A DNA stretch of 64,000 nucleotides, taken from assembly GCF_008727875.1 (NCBI RefSeq), contig NZ_VTWS01000008.1:62001-126000 (forward strand). The letters are read 5' to 3'. The translations under genes were made by a program, and so were the position numbers. The DNA comes from Larkinella humicola (GTDB lineage: Bacteria; Bacteroidota; Bacteroidia; Cytophagales; Spirosomataceae). This document shows, piece after piece, positions 25,513-33,694 of the stretch; position 1 is the first letter of the stretch; every line of letters begins with the position of its first letter. Below the pieces are notes generated by a model. It was not told the DNA's origin. It did no database searches and worked only from the letters and a program-made list of their open reading frames with translations.

Positions 25513-25548
25513 ATCAAAAAGAGCGGTCTTGCGAGCCGCTCTTTTTGA
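25513..25548. terminator. Bidirectional terminator between YceI and porin genes
   Basis: ATCAAAAAGAGCGG pairs with CCGCTCTTTTTGAT around an 8-base loop. T-runs are present on both strands, and it lies between convergent genes. Confidence 0.88.
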
Positions 25549-25565
25549 TTTTCATCCTTGGTCGC

Positions 25566-26981
25566 TTAAATAAAGACCTGGTATTGCAGGACAAGCTGAC
25601 CACGCCGTCCCTGCGCGTCGAGTTGGCCGGTGGCCGGAAGCGCGATGTAGTACGGGCGGTTTTGATAGTCGAGCGTTAGTTTGGAATTGTGGCCCTTGAT
25701 CAGCCAGTTCAGGCCGACGTTGTAAACACCCACGCTTTGGTTCACCCGGTCGTAGTCGCCAATTTGGGCCTGCGCGTAGGGCATCAGCGTTCCGTGGTTG
25801 CCCAGCAAATCCTGCCGGAACAAATACCCGGCTTGTGCATAAATTACACTGCCCGTTCCGAACATCGGAAACGCATTGCCCTGTGTCCCGCCCAATCCGC
25901 CAACCGACTGCGTGGTGCCGCTGGCGGGGTTCATGATGCCATTGTAGCGCAGGTAATTTTTGCCGTAGTCGAGGTTGAAATACCCGAGGTACGCACTGAT
26001 GGCGGAACCCTTCGCGCGGTTGACCGGCATGTCCAGAAAAGCTGCTACGGACCACAGATTCAGGTTCTGGTAAACGGTATCGGTCGCCGTGGTGCCGGTA
26101 TGCCAGACGGCGTTTTTCTGCGAAATAAAACCGGCTTCGAGATTGACAATCTTCTTTTTCCCCAAATACGTTCCCGTCATGTAGCCCGGCGTCTGGTTGG
26201 CCTCTTTGTCGAAAAACTGGTACAGTAACAGGCCCTGAAACTGCTTGGTGTGGCCTTTCAGCGCAAAATTGGCGTTGGGTCCCAGCGCCGGAGGTGCCGC
26301 CCCGTTGGTCTGAATCGGGAATGGATCGCTGATGGCCACCCGGTAGTCGAACCGGCCGACCTGCCCCCGGGTGTACAGACTCAGTTTCCGGGCAAACTCG
26401 TCGGTTTGATCGACCGTCGCCTGGGCAAAAACCGGAACATCCATCGACAGGATCGAACTAACGCCGGGCTGCGTGAAGCGCGACAAGCCGTTCACAATGG
26501 TTAAACCGCCCCCGATTTTCAGATAATCCCGGTCCTTGAAAACCAGGTATTCCGCCACGGCATCGTGAAAAAACGCCTGCACTTTCCGGTTCGAAACCGT
26601 TCCGGTGGTGTTGAAAGCGGGAGATGCGTTCAGAAAATTGAAGTTGTTCATCCCAAACTGGAAATACACCAGAACCCGGTCGTTGAGCTGACCGAATAAC
26701 TGAATCCGGGTCCGGCGCAGGCCAATGTCGAACGTCTGGTCTTTGGGGTCACCGACCACCGTCGTGCCGGGATTGCTCTGGTTGAGCCGCAGCCAGGTCT
26801 GGTTCAGAAACGTGACTTTGAAAAAGTGGGAACCCGACTCGTTCAGGTTGTATTTCAACTCATTTTTCTCCGGTACCGGTTTGGGTCGGGCGGTTTTGGC
26901 CGAAGCCAGCGAATCGGCGGATGGTTGAGCGAAAATCGACTGACTGCTTACGAAACAAAGAATAGCTAGTATTTTTCTCAT
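25566..26981 (-). CDS. Outer-membrane porin-like protein
   Basis: A 471-residue protein; the ATG at 26979-26981 opens a signal peptide (MRKILAILCFVSSQSIFAQ). The rest has alternating hydrophobic strands typical of a 16-stranded porin (TFDIGLRRTRIQLFGQLNDR, VLVYFQFGMNNF, KLTLDYQNRPYYI) and ends in the aromatic-rich segment LVLQYQVFI, a beta-barrel C-terminal signal. It resembles Bacteroidota porins annotated as phosphate-selective O/P-like, but selectivity cannot be inferred. It stands alone between two terminators, with a purine-rich AGGAGG-like ribosome site (CCTCCT on the plus strand at 26983-26988) close to the start. Confidence 0.85.
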   Translation of the reverse strand: MRKILAILCFVSSQSIFAQPSADSLASAKTARPKPVPEKNELKYNLNESGSHFFKVTFLNQTWLRLNQSNPGTTVVGDPKDQTFDIGLRRTRIQLFGQLNDRVLVYFQFGMNNFNFLNASPAFNTTGTVSNRKVQAFFHDAVAEYLVFKDRDYLKIGGGLTIVNGLSRFTQPGVSSILSMDVPVFAQATVDQTDEFARKLSLYTRGQVGRFDYRVAISDPFPIQTNGAAPPALGPNANFALKGHTKQFQGLLLYQFFDKEANQTPGYMTGTYLGKKKIVNLEAGFISQKNAVWHTGTTATDTVYQNLNLWSVAAFLDMPVNRAKGSAISAYLGYFNLDYGKNYLRYNGIMNPASGTTQSVGGLGGTQGNAFPMFGTGSVIYAQAGYLFRQDLLGNHGTLMPYAQAQIGDYDRVNQSVGVYNVGLNWLIKGHNSKLTLDYQNRPYYIALPATGQLDAQGRRGQLVLQYQVFI

Positions 26982-27003
26982 CAGGAGGTGGTGTAAAGGA
27001 CGT

Positions 27004-27069
27004 GAGAGCTGAGACAAGAGAAAAAAGACCTGTAAAGTATTGGATCTTTTCTCTCTTGTCTCAGCTCTC
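27004..27069. repeat. Word-built hairpin, TGAGACAAGAGA family (copy 1)
   Basis: GAGAGCTGAGACAAGAGA (27004-27021) is the exact reverse complement of 27052-27069. It shares the word TGAGACAAGAGA with repeats at 43741, 44500 and 60846. It lies in the porin gene leader, between that gene and the terminator of the metalloprotease gene. Confidence 0.8.
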
Positions 27070-27084
27070 TTTTCCAAAAAAAAC

Positions 27085-27121
27085 AAAGACCGAACCCCCA
27101 AAAGTAGGCGGTTCGGTCTTT
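27085..27121 (-). terminator. Terminator of the metalloprotease gene
   Basis: AAAGACCGAACC pairs with GGTTCGGTCTTT around a 13-base loop. On the minus strand the stem is followed by GTTTTTTTTGG, giving a good T-run. Confidence 0.88.
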
Positions 27122-27171
27122 AATTCTGCTAAAATGTGATTGAATACGGCTTAAACCGTACTAAAATGCGT

Positions 27172-29640
27172 TTACCGCACCCACTCGCAGGCGGGTTCGC
27201 CCAGCAACGACTCCAGCCATTCCTGGCCGGGATCGATGGGCGCTCCATCCGGCGCAGCCAGGACGGAAGGGGCAGGCACCTCCGCCGGATTCTGCTCATA
27301 CTGTTGAATCAGGTGCGAAATCAGGCCGTAAGAAGTGCCACCTGCCACCGCAGGACCAACCAGTGTTTTGATGCGCAACACCGACCGGTGCGCCAACTCC
27401 CGCACCGAACCGTCGGCCTCTTTGTTCTGGGCCAACGCAATGAGTTGTTCTGCTACCTTCAAACTGGTCATTCGGTTTAGCTCGCCATTGTACGATTTGT
27501 CGATCGGTCGTTTGTAAACCGCTTTAATAAGCTGGTCTAAAACCTCCTCCAGCCCGAGTTGGGCCGGGTCGAAGGCTCGCTGGTGGACCAGCCGGGCGCA
27601 GCGTTCCGGGTTGAGCATCATCCGCAACGTCATTGAAACAGCTGCTTCGGGCGGAGCCAGCGGATCGAATGTCATGCCCGTCCGGCGTTTGAACACCTCC
27701 CGCGAATTGGGACTGTAGCGGAACGGCCTCGGTGGAATGGATTTTAGCAGAAAGGGCGGAACAGCCAATGTCGCCGAACTCATCGTAGCCAGTAAAATAT
27801 CCAGCGCCCGCCGTTGTTCGCTCGCCGGAACCACCGACAAAACCGGCTGTCCATCGCCCCGCAACGCATTGGTGTACGTTTGTCCGCCCAGCACCTTGGC
27901 GGCCGCTTCGACCTGGTACCGGTGAAACAGGTACATCGGCACAAAAACCTCTTCCAGCGTTGCCATGGGCGTTCCTGCCGGAATTTTCTTTTCGTTAAAC
28001 TGATCCAGAGCCACCCGCCGAACCTCCATGGTGCGCTTCAATTCATCGACCGCATTGCCGCCATTGTCCCACAAGTGCGTGGCCGGGTGGGCGCTGCTTT
28101 CGGGCCGGGCATCCTGATCGGTCAAAAACGTCAGCCCTTTGGCGTGCATCTGCTGAACGATTTTGTTCAACTCCTGCTTCTCGTTGGTTCCCGCCGGAAA
28201 ATCCTGGTAGCCCCAGATGATGCTCCATTTGTCGTAGTCGCCGATGCGCAGCGTGTAGGCATCCGACAGATCAATGGCCGCGCCTTTTACTTTGGCCACC
28301 ATCGTCGGATAATCCATCACTGACGCCCGGTTTTGGGTGCTGGCGATGTAGTTGTGGGGCAGTCCCAGTGTATGGCCCACTTCGTGGGCGGCCAGTTGCC
28401 GCAGCCGGTTGAGCGACATCTGCATCATTTCGGATACGTGCGACGTATCGGTGTCGAAGTTGCCGACCAGTCCCTGCGCAATCAGGTAATCCTGCCGCAC
28501 CCGCAGCGAGCCCAGCGTCACTTTTCCCTTGATGATTTCACCCGTTCGCGGGTCGATGATACTCGCTCCGTAAGACCAGCCGCGCGTGGAACGATGCACC
28601 CACTGAATCAGGTTGTAGCGAATGTCCATCGGATCGGCATCGGCGGGGAGCAGTTTTACCTGAAAGGCATCTTTGTACCCGGCGGCTTCAAACGCCTGAT
28701 TCCACCAGGCCGTGCCTTCCATCAAGGCCGTGCGGATCGGTTCGGGCGTACCCGGATCGAGGTAATAGACAATGGGCTTAACGGCTTCGCTGACAGCCGC
28801 TTTCGGGTCTTTCTTTTCCAGCCGGTGCCGCGAAATATACCGCTTGATGATCGGCTGGCTGACGGGCGTTGCGTAATCGAAGTATTCAATACCGCCATAG
28901 CCGATGCGCGGATCGAACTCCCGGGCTTTATAACCCGCTTCCGGCAACTGAACAAAGGAATGGTGCTGCCGCATCGTCACGGCGGTTGGCGTCGGCACCA
29001 CCGAGCGCAGGTACGCACCGGGCGTGTCGCCGGTTAGCGTGATGGTTACTTCAAACTCGGTATTTTGCGGAAACGATTTGGAATGCGGCAGATACATCGC
29101 GCAACGGCTGGCATCGAGCCGGAAAGTCCCCTGACGCGTCTGGCTGATGGCCTGCACCGCTCCCACCGCATCGAGCATCAGAAACGGCGTCAGATCGACC
29201 AGCACCCGGTTGCTTTCTTCAGCCGCGATGTCGAACCCCCAATGCACCGACTGCGCAAACGACTCTTCGACCGCCCGGCGTTCGAGGGCGTCGCTGGTGA
29301 TGGCGCGGTATTGGTAATTCGGTTCGACCATGAGCACCTTGGGGCCGGTGCGTTGAAATTTAACGATGTGTTCCTGCCCCAGCCGCCCCCGATCCAGGCC
29401 GATGTCGTTGGAACCAATGCCCGACGCCAGAGTCGGGTAGTAGAGGAGTTCGGTATCGAATTTGTCGATCTCCAGCCAGATCTTTCCTTTTTTCGCATCC
29501 CAGTAAAAGGTCATAAAACCGGGTTGCTTTTCCATGCCGCTGGTGAACGCGGAGATCGTTGGCGAGGTACCCGCCGGCGTCTGAGCTGGTACTAATCGAA
29601 TAAAAAACAGGAGACAAAACAGGAGTAGACGGTATTTCAT
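27172..29640 (-). CDS. Secreted zinc metalloprotease (DUF5117/DUF4953 type)
   Basis: An 822-residue protein; the ATG at 29638-29640 (MKYRLLLFCLLFFIRLVPAQ) opens the signal peptide. The zinc site is HEVGHTLGLPH near residue 417, the metzincin HExxHxxGxxH pattern. An upstream DUF5117-like region covers about residues 60-230 (GFMTFYWDAKKGKIWLEID, NRVLVDLTPFL), and downstream helices follow (DAYTLRIGDYDKWSIIWGYQ). Such large zinc-dependent peptidases are common in Bacteroidota and act in the periplasm or outside the cell; substrates are unknown. The gene stands alone with a good terminator. Confidence 0.92.
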   Translation of the reverse strand: MKYRLLLFCLLFFIRLVPAQTPAGTSPTISAFTSGMEKQPGFMTFYWDAKKGKIWLEIDKFDTELLYYPTLASGIGSNDIGLDRGRLGQEHIVKFQRTGPKVLMVEPNYQYRAITSDALERRAVEESFAQSVHWGFDIAAEESNRVLVDLTPFLMLDAVGAVQAISQTRQGTFRLDASRCAMYLPHSKSFPQNTEFEVTITLTGDTPGAYLRSVVPTPTAVTMRQHHSFVQLPEAGYKAREFDPRIGYGGIEYFDYATPVSQPIIKRYISRHRLEKKDPKAAVSEAVKPIVYYLDPGTPEPIRTALMEGTAWWNQAFEAAGYKDAFQVKLLPADADPMDIRYNLIQWVHRSTRGWSYGASIIDPRTGEIIKGKVTLGSLRVRQDYLIAQGLVGNFDTDTSHVSEMMQMSLNRLRQLAAHEVGHTLGLPHNYIASTQNRASVMDYPTMVAKVKGAAIDLSDAYTLRIGDYDKWSIIWGYQDFPAGTNEKQELNKIVQQMHAKGLTFLTDQDARPESSAHPATHLWDNGGNAVDELKRTMEVRRVALDQFNEKKIPAGTPMATLEEVFVPMYLFHRYQVEAAAKVLGGQTYTNALRGDGQPVLSVVPASEQRRALDILLATMSSATLAVPPFLLKSIPPRPFRYSPNSREVFKRRTGMTFDPLAPPEAAVSMTLRMMLNPERCARLVHQRAFDPAQLGLEEVLDQLIKAVYKRPIDKSYNGELNRMTSLKVAEQLIALAQNKEADGSVRELAHRSVLRIKTLVGPAVAGGTSYGLISHLIQQYEQNPAEVPAPSVLAAPDGAPIDPGQEWLESLLGEPACEWVR

Positions 29641-29862
29641 TCGTTTGGCTAGTTTGTTACCTAAACATACAAAAAAGCACCATTTTGTCCCTACGGACTT
29701 CGATCCGTTTTTCCTTTTTGAATGACTCACCATTACCCCACGGGAACGTCCGTAAAAAGCCCGATTTAACGATCATTTAATTCCGTTTTGAATTCGGCTT
29801 AATCCGGGCCTTTCACCTTTCCTGCGTCAAACAGACCAACGCATTCAACTAAAAAAGAAGCC

Positions 29863-30456
29863 ATGAAACGCATCATCGCCTTCGCTGTTCTCCTCCTGGC
29901 AGGGGGACTCAGCTCTTTTTCTTACGCACAGGGTGTTACGACCGACTACGATCGCTCCGTTGATTTCAGCAAATTCAAAACCTTCGCCTGGTGTACGCCC
30001 GATATTCAGGTCGGCAAAAATCCGATTTACAGCAGCCCGCTGATTACCCAAAATATCGAAAATACCGTCACGGACGAATTGACCAAACGGAACATCACCC
30101 TGCTGCCTGAAAACCCGGACATTCTGGTCGGTTTTCATACGTATACCGAGAAAAAAACGCAAACCGTTTCCAATGGCCCCGCGCTGACACCCATGTTCTA
30201 TCCTTTTGGGTTTCGCGGTGGCTGGCGGTATATGCCCTACGGTTTTGGCAACTGGCCCTACCAGTGGAACACCGGTTTTCACAACGTCCAGTACACGGAA
30301 GGGATGCTGATTCTGGACATTGTGGATGCTCATTCCAAACAACTGATCTGGCGCGGAACCATTGCCGGGGCCGTCGACAATCCAGCGCATATCGAGAAAG
30401 AAGTGTCGAAGGGCATTCACAAAATCATGAAAGAATATCCGGTCAAAGCGGTCTAG
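29863..30456 (+). CDS. Exported DUF4136 protein
   Basis: A 197-residue protein with a signal peptide ending in SYAQ. The DUF4136 core is clear: YDRSVDFSKFKTFAWCTP near the N-terminus, NIENTVTDELTKRNI, 'PDILVGFHTYTEKK', and near the end GMLILDIVDAHSKQLIWRGT. There is no lipobox cysteine at the signal cleavage site, unlike many relatives. Members are small envelope proteins of unknown function. It is divergent from the metalloprotease gene and is followed by a perfect 20-bp terminator stem. Confidence 0.92.
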   Translation: MKRIIAFAVLLLAGGLSSFSYAQGVTTDYDRSVDFSKFKTFAWCTPDIQVGKNPIYSSPLITQNIENTVTDELTKRNITLLPENPDILVGFHTYTEKKTQTVSNGPALTPMFYPFGFRGGWRYMPYGFGNWPYQWNTGFHNVQYTEGMLILDIVDAHSKQLIWRGTIAGAVDNPAHIEKEVSKGIHKIMKEYPVKAV

Positions 30457-30470
30457 CAAAATCTGTTTTC

Positions 30471-30518
30471 AACCTAAAACCGGCCCGTTCGTTTCCGTGA
30501 ACGGGCCGGTTTTAGGTT
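30471..30518. terminator. Strong bidirectional terminator
   Basis: A perfect 20-bp stem (AACCTAAAACCGGCCCGTTC with its complement) around an 8-base loop. It lies between convergent genes and overlaps the first base of the neighbouring stop codon. Confidence 0.92.
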
Positions 30519-31471
30519 TATCTCTTTTCCGAATCGGCCACACTCGCTGGAAGTTCATACAGCAACCACGTTTTGTTGCGGATTGAAACCGCCTTCTGCT
30601 GAATCAGTCGGATGAAATCCGCAATGCCCAGCAGCTCGTTGCCGTTGGCATGAATCAACACCAGACTGCCCTGCTTCGGTTGCTGGTTCTTGGCGAGCCA
30701 GGCGTCGCTGCCGATGGGCAACAACCCGAATGCCAGGATCCGGTCGAAGACGGTTTTGTCGGAAACCAGCCCCGGAAAACGAAAGAAAATGGACGGGACC
30801 AAGCCATTTTTGAGCATCGCCTGTTCGTTCAGCAGCACCTCGTCGTTCAGATTCGTTGCCGCTTCGAGCAGAAAATTAACGGGCAAGGGCAACCGCGAAT
30901 CGTACCGATGATGGAACGAATGGTTGACCCACGTAATGGCCAAATCGCCCCGGCTCACCAATCCTTTCAAATACGCCAGATCCTGCGGGTGACTTTGCAT
31001 CCATAGACCGGTGATGGTGATGGTAACCGGAACCGGTTTTTCTTCCGGCTCAAAAGCAGCAATCAATTGTTCAAAAACCGACCGGATCAGCGGTTTGGAA
31101 GACGGACACAAATCGATGGTCAGGCTAAACCCGCGCTCCGTGGTATCGGCCCGTTCAATACCTGCGTCCTGCAACGAACCGTCACGGTTTCGCTCAGCCT
31201 GCAACGCCCGGATGTAGGGCGTTTGCTGAAACTGCTGCTCAATTTTCGACCACGGCAATGCCCGAACGCTGGCTGTAGGCAGAGCAAGAATCGCGGTTTC
31301 GAGGGTGATCGGATTGACCGCCCAATACCGCCACTGGCCGTTTTGCGACCATTGCCGCAGGAGAATCTGACGGTCCGTAGTAGTCCCGAAAAAAACCTTG
31401 TACGACGACCATTGTCCCAAAACCGGGAGTGAAAAAAACAGCCCGAAAAGAAGGATGCCAAATCGGCGCAT
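30518..31471 (-). CDS. Secreted polysaccharide-deacetylase-like protein
   Basis: A 317-residue protein with a signal peptide (ending VLGQ). A variable N-terminal part is followed by a NodB-type fold. Motif 1 is SLTIDLCPSSK, keeping only one of the two Asp residues of the usual TFDDG. Motif 2 is NHSFHHRYD (metal-binding H-S-x-x-H). Motif 3 is FFRFPGLVSD. The single-Asp motif resembles a known CE4-like subgroup; deacetylase activity on a cell-wall or capsule glycan is plausible but unproven. It starts 18 bases after the SIMPL gene on the same strand, so the two probably form an operon ending at the terminator at 30471-30518. Confidence 0.82.
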   Translation of the reverse strand: MRRFGILLFGLFFSLPVLGQWSSYKVFFGTTTDRQILLRQWSQNGQWRYWAVNPITLETAILALPTASVRALPWSKIEQQFQQTPYIRALQAERNRDGSLQDAGIERADTTERGFSLTIDLCPSSKPLIRSVFEQLIAAFEPEEKPVPVTITITGLWMQSHPQDLAYLKGLVSRGDLAITWVNHSFHHRYDSRLPLPVNFLLEAATNLNDEVLLNEQAMLKNGLVPSIFFRFPGLVSDKTVFDRILAFGLLPIGSDAWLAKNQQPKQGSLVLIHANGNELLGIADFIRLIQQKAVSIRNKTWLLYELPASVADSEKR

Positions 31472-31489
31472 ACCCGTGATTCCGGTTTT

Positions 31490-32209
31490 TCACTTCAATT
31501 CAAACGTCACTTTCACCTGCGCCGGAATCCGGATCGTCTGCGGAATATCGAGTAAACCACCGCCATCGTAACTGGCCCGAGCCTCCAACATCATTCCACC
31601 AGCCGAATACCTTCTTTGCAAAATCGGGTCGGTTTCTTCCGTGTCCCGAACGCTCAACACCACGCCCAAGGTCCGTCCGGCAGCTTTGGCCAGAATGACC
31701 GCTTTGGCGCGGGCTACATCAACGGCCTTTTCCAGCACGCTGTTTTTACTTTCCTCCTGTTTGGTCGAACGATAGCCGGCCTGAAAGCGGTTGAATCCGC
31801 CATTGATCAGCGCCAGTTGCAAATCCGGATACCGTTCCGGTTTATTCAACTCAAAAATGACCTGCTGATTGGTGATGACCTCCGGCTTCTGCTGGCCGCT
31901 CTGGTAGATCGACCCGTCATTTTTCTGAACCTGCAATAAGGTATACCGAATCTCTTTCTCGTCAATCTGGTAATCTTTTAGTAACTTCACTAGCCGTTTT
32001 TCGGCAGCCTGGTGCGCGACATACGCTTTCCGGGCGTCGGTCGGGTCCGAAAATTGCAGCGTGACGGTGATGCGAACCTGATCGGCCGGTAATTCCAGCT
32101 CAGCGTCGCCCAAAACCACAATCCGGTTTATGGGCAGATCCGGTGTCTGCGCAACAGCCGGTGAAAAAAGACTCAATACGCTTAATACAAAAAAACTAAG
32201 TTTACGCAT
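31490..32209 (-). CDS. SIMPL (DUF541) domain periplasmic protein
   Basis: A 239-residue protein with a signal peptide (ending AVAQ). The SIMPL domain is recognised from INRIVVLGDAELELPADQVR, the long helix and strand pattern 'YVAHQAAEKRLVKLLKDYQI', KNSVLEKAVDVARAKAVILA and a C-terminal IPQTIRIPAQVKVTFEL. SIMPL proteins form ring-like oligomers in the periplasm (BP26 in Brucella); their role is uncertain. It is the first gene of a two-gene operon with the deacetylase-like gene and is divergent from a lipoprotein gene at 32330. Confidence 0.9.
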   Translation of the reverse strand: MRKLSFFVLSVLSLFSPAVAQTPDLPINRIVVLGDAELELPADQVRITVTLQFSDPTDARKAYVAHQAAEKRLVKLLKDYQIDEKEIRYTLLQVQKNDGSIYQSGQQKPEVITNQQVIFELNKPERYPDLQLALINGGFNRFQAGYRSTKQEESKNSVLEKAVDVARAKAVILAKAAGRTLGVVLSVRDTEETDPILQRRYSAGGMMLEARASYDGGGLLDIPQTIRIPAQVKVTFELK

Positions 32210-32240
32210 GGTTATAAAAGATTACTTGTTGTTAACCGTT

Positions 32241-32270
32241 TTTGAATAAGTGATCATTTCGTTATTTTTG
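32241..32270 (+). promoter_or_regulatory. Promoter of the 32330 lipoprotein gene
   Basis: TTTG at 32241-32244 and TATTTTTG at 32263-32270 are separated by 18 bases, very close to the Bacteroidota consensus TTTG-N19-TAnnTTTG. The ATG is 60 bases downstream. Confidence 0.7.
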
Positions 32271-32329
32271 ATTGCCCAAAACCATTCACACCTCACACTT
32301 GTTTTAAGATTCTCTGGATCAACCTGGTA

Positions 32330-32914
32330 ATGCGTTATTTTATTCTTTTGACAGTACTGGGCCTGATCGGGCTTGACGGGTGCAAAGTTCCTTCCGGAAA
32401 ACCGGATGATCCTACCGCGCCGGTCACCACCGTGTACAAAATCAAAGCTGGTGGCAATTACGCCGATCACAACGACTTTTCGTATACCGCCAAAACCACC
32501 TTGTCGTTCAGCGCCATTTTCGACAGTTCCGCCGTTTATACCAACAAAATTCCCGAAAACCAGCACGACATTAACAAATTATACGGTTTTTCGGACTGTA
32601 ATGTTCAACACAACACCTCCAGCGCCCGGTTTGGCTGGAACTGGCGGGACAAAGCCCTCCGGATTTATGCGTATTGCTACCGCAACGGCGAGCGCGTTTC
32701 GGAAGAACTCGGCACCGTTGAGCTCAACAAGCCTGCGGATTATCAGATCAGCATCGTAGGCGGCAACTATGTCTTCACCTTCAAAGGAAAGGAGACCATC
32801 ATTGCGCGGGGCTGCAACATTGTGCAAAGCAATCAACGCTACCGGCTCTATCCGTATTTCGGTGGTGACGAACCGGCCCCCCACGACATCATCATTTCGA
32901 TTACCGAAAAATAA
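32330..32914 (+). CDS. Lipoprotein of unknown function
   Basis: A 194-residue protein whose signal peptide ends in a lipobox (LIGLDGC, Cys18). The mature part is beta-rich with aromatic strands (TAKTTLSFSAIFDSSAVYTN, ARFGWNWRDKALRIYAYC, YQISIVGGNYVFTFKGKE) and ends PAPHDIIISITEK. The spacing suggests a jelly-roll or immunoglobulin-like sandwich, but I do not recognise the family. It has a near-consensus promoter. Its stop abuts that of the converging M23 gene with no base between them, so the two transcripts must overlap. Confidence 0.8.
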   Translation: MRYFILLTVLGLIGLDGCKVPSGKPDDPTAPVTTVYKIKAGGNYADHNDFSYTAKTTLSFSAIFDSSAVYTNKIPENQHDINKLYGFSDCNVQHNTSSARFGWNWRDKALRIYAYCYRNGERVSEELGTVELNKPADYQISIVGGNYVFTFKGKETIIARGCNIVQSNQRYRLYPYFGGDEPAPHDIIISITEK

Positions 32915-33556
32915 TTACTCCAATCCCGGTATTTGCAACAAGCGGTTCGGATCCGGGCATATTGCCAGGTACCGTTCCCGATCCGCCAGCGAGCAAACGC
33001 CCGGAAAGTCTCCCGTATGACCCCATAAATCGGTCATCAGTTGGAAGTGCAGGTGCGGAGGCCAGTCGCCGTTCTCGGGATATGGGCCAATTTCAGCGAT
33101 TTTCTCCCCGGCTTTGAAAAGCTTCCCTACCGCCAACCCCCACAGCGACAAACGGCTGAGATGCCCGTAAAGCGCAAAAAGCGGTTTTTCATCCAGCCGG
33201 TGTTCGAGAATAATCGTAGGGCCGTAGTCGCCGAACTGATTGTTATCCTGAAAACTGTGCACCACGCCGTCGAGCGGGGCAAAAACCGGCGTTCCGGCTT
33301 CGGCCCAGAGGTCAATTCCCAAATGAATGCAACGGGATGCTTCGGCCTGATTAAAGTGCGGACTGCGCCGGTAAATAACCCGGTGTTCGTTGTAACCGCC
33401 CACGCCCACCACGGCACCCTGTCGGCGAAGTTTCCCAAAAACATAGTTGGTAAAAACCGCCGTATTGGTAAGGTCAAGGCTGTCCAGCTCTGAATTCTGG
33501 GCGGTAAAGTCCAGAACCAGGTACGGATCGGTGCGAAAATCGAAGGGCAGAATCAT
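32915..33556 (-). CDS. M23-family metallopeptidase (cytoplasmic-type)
   Basis: A 213-residue protein with a LytM/M23 fold. The zinc ligands are the His and Asp of CIHLGIDLWAEAGTPVFAP and the His residues of YGHLSR and PHLHFQ. The glycine-rich core strand GVVHSFQDNNQFGDYGPTI is also normal. M23 enzymes cut peptide cross-links in peptidoglycan. No signal peptide is visible at the chosen start (MILPFDFRTDPYLVLDF), so export is unclear; similar Bacteroidota proteins of about 210 residues also lack one. Its stop touches that of the lipoprotein gene on the other strand. Confidence 0.88.
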   Translation of the reverse strand: MILPFDFRTDPYLVLDFTAQNSELDSLDLTNTAVFTNYVFGKLRRQGAVVGVGGYNEHRVIYRRSPHFNQAEASRCIHLGIDLWAEAGTPVFAPLDGVVHSFQDNNQFGDYGPTIILEHRLDEKPLFALYGHLSRLSLWGLAVGKLFKAGEKIAEIGPYPENGDWPPHLHFQLMTDLWGHTGDFPGVCSLADRERYLAICPDPNRLLQIPGLE

Positions 33557-33694
33557 TGTGCAAAGTTGGTCAGTTTTGGCAATACCCGTACAACTTTTGG
33601 GAGATTCCGGCGTATCCTCTATATTTAATGTCCTGAATCCTGAAAAAACACCGAATTTTCGTTCTCATACTCACTCATCAACCTAAACCGCCGA

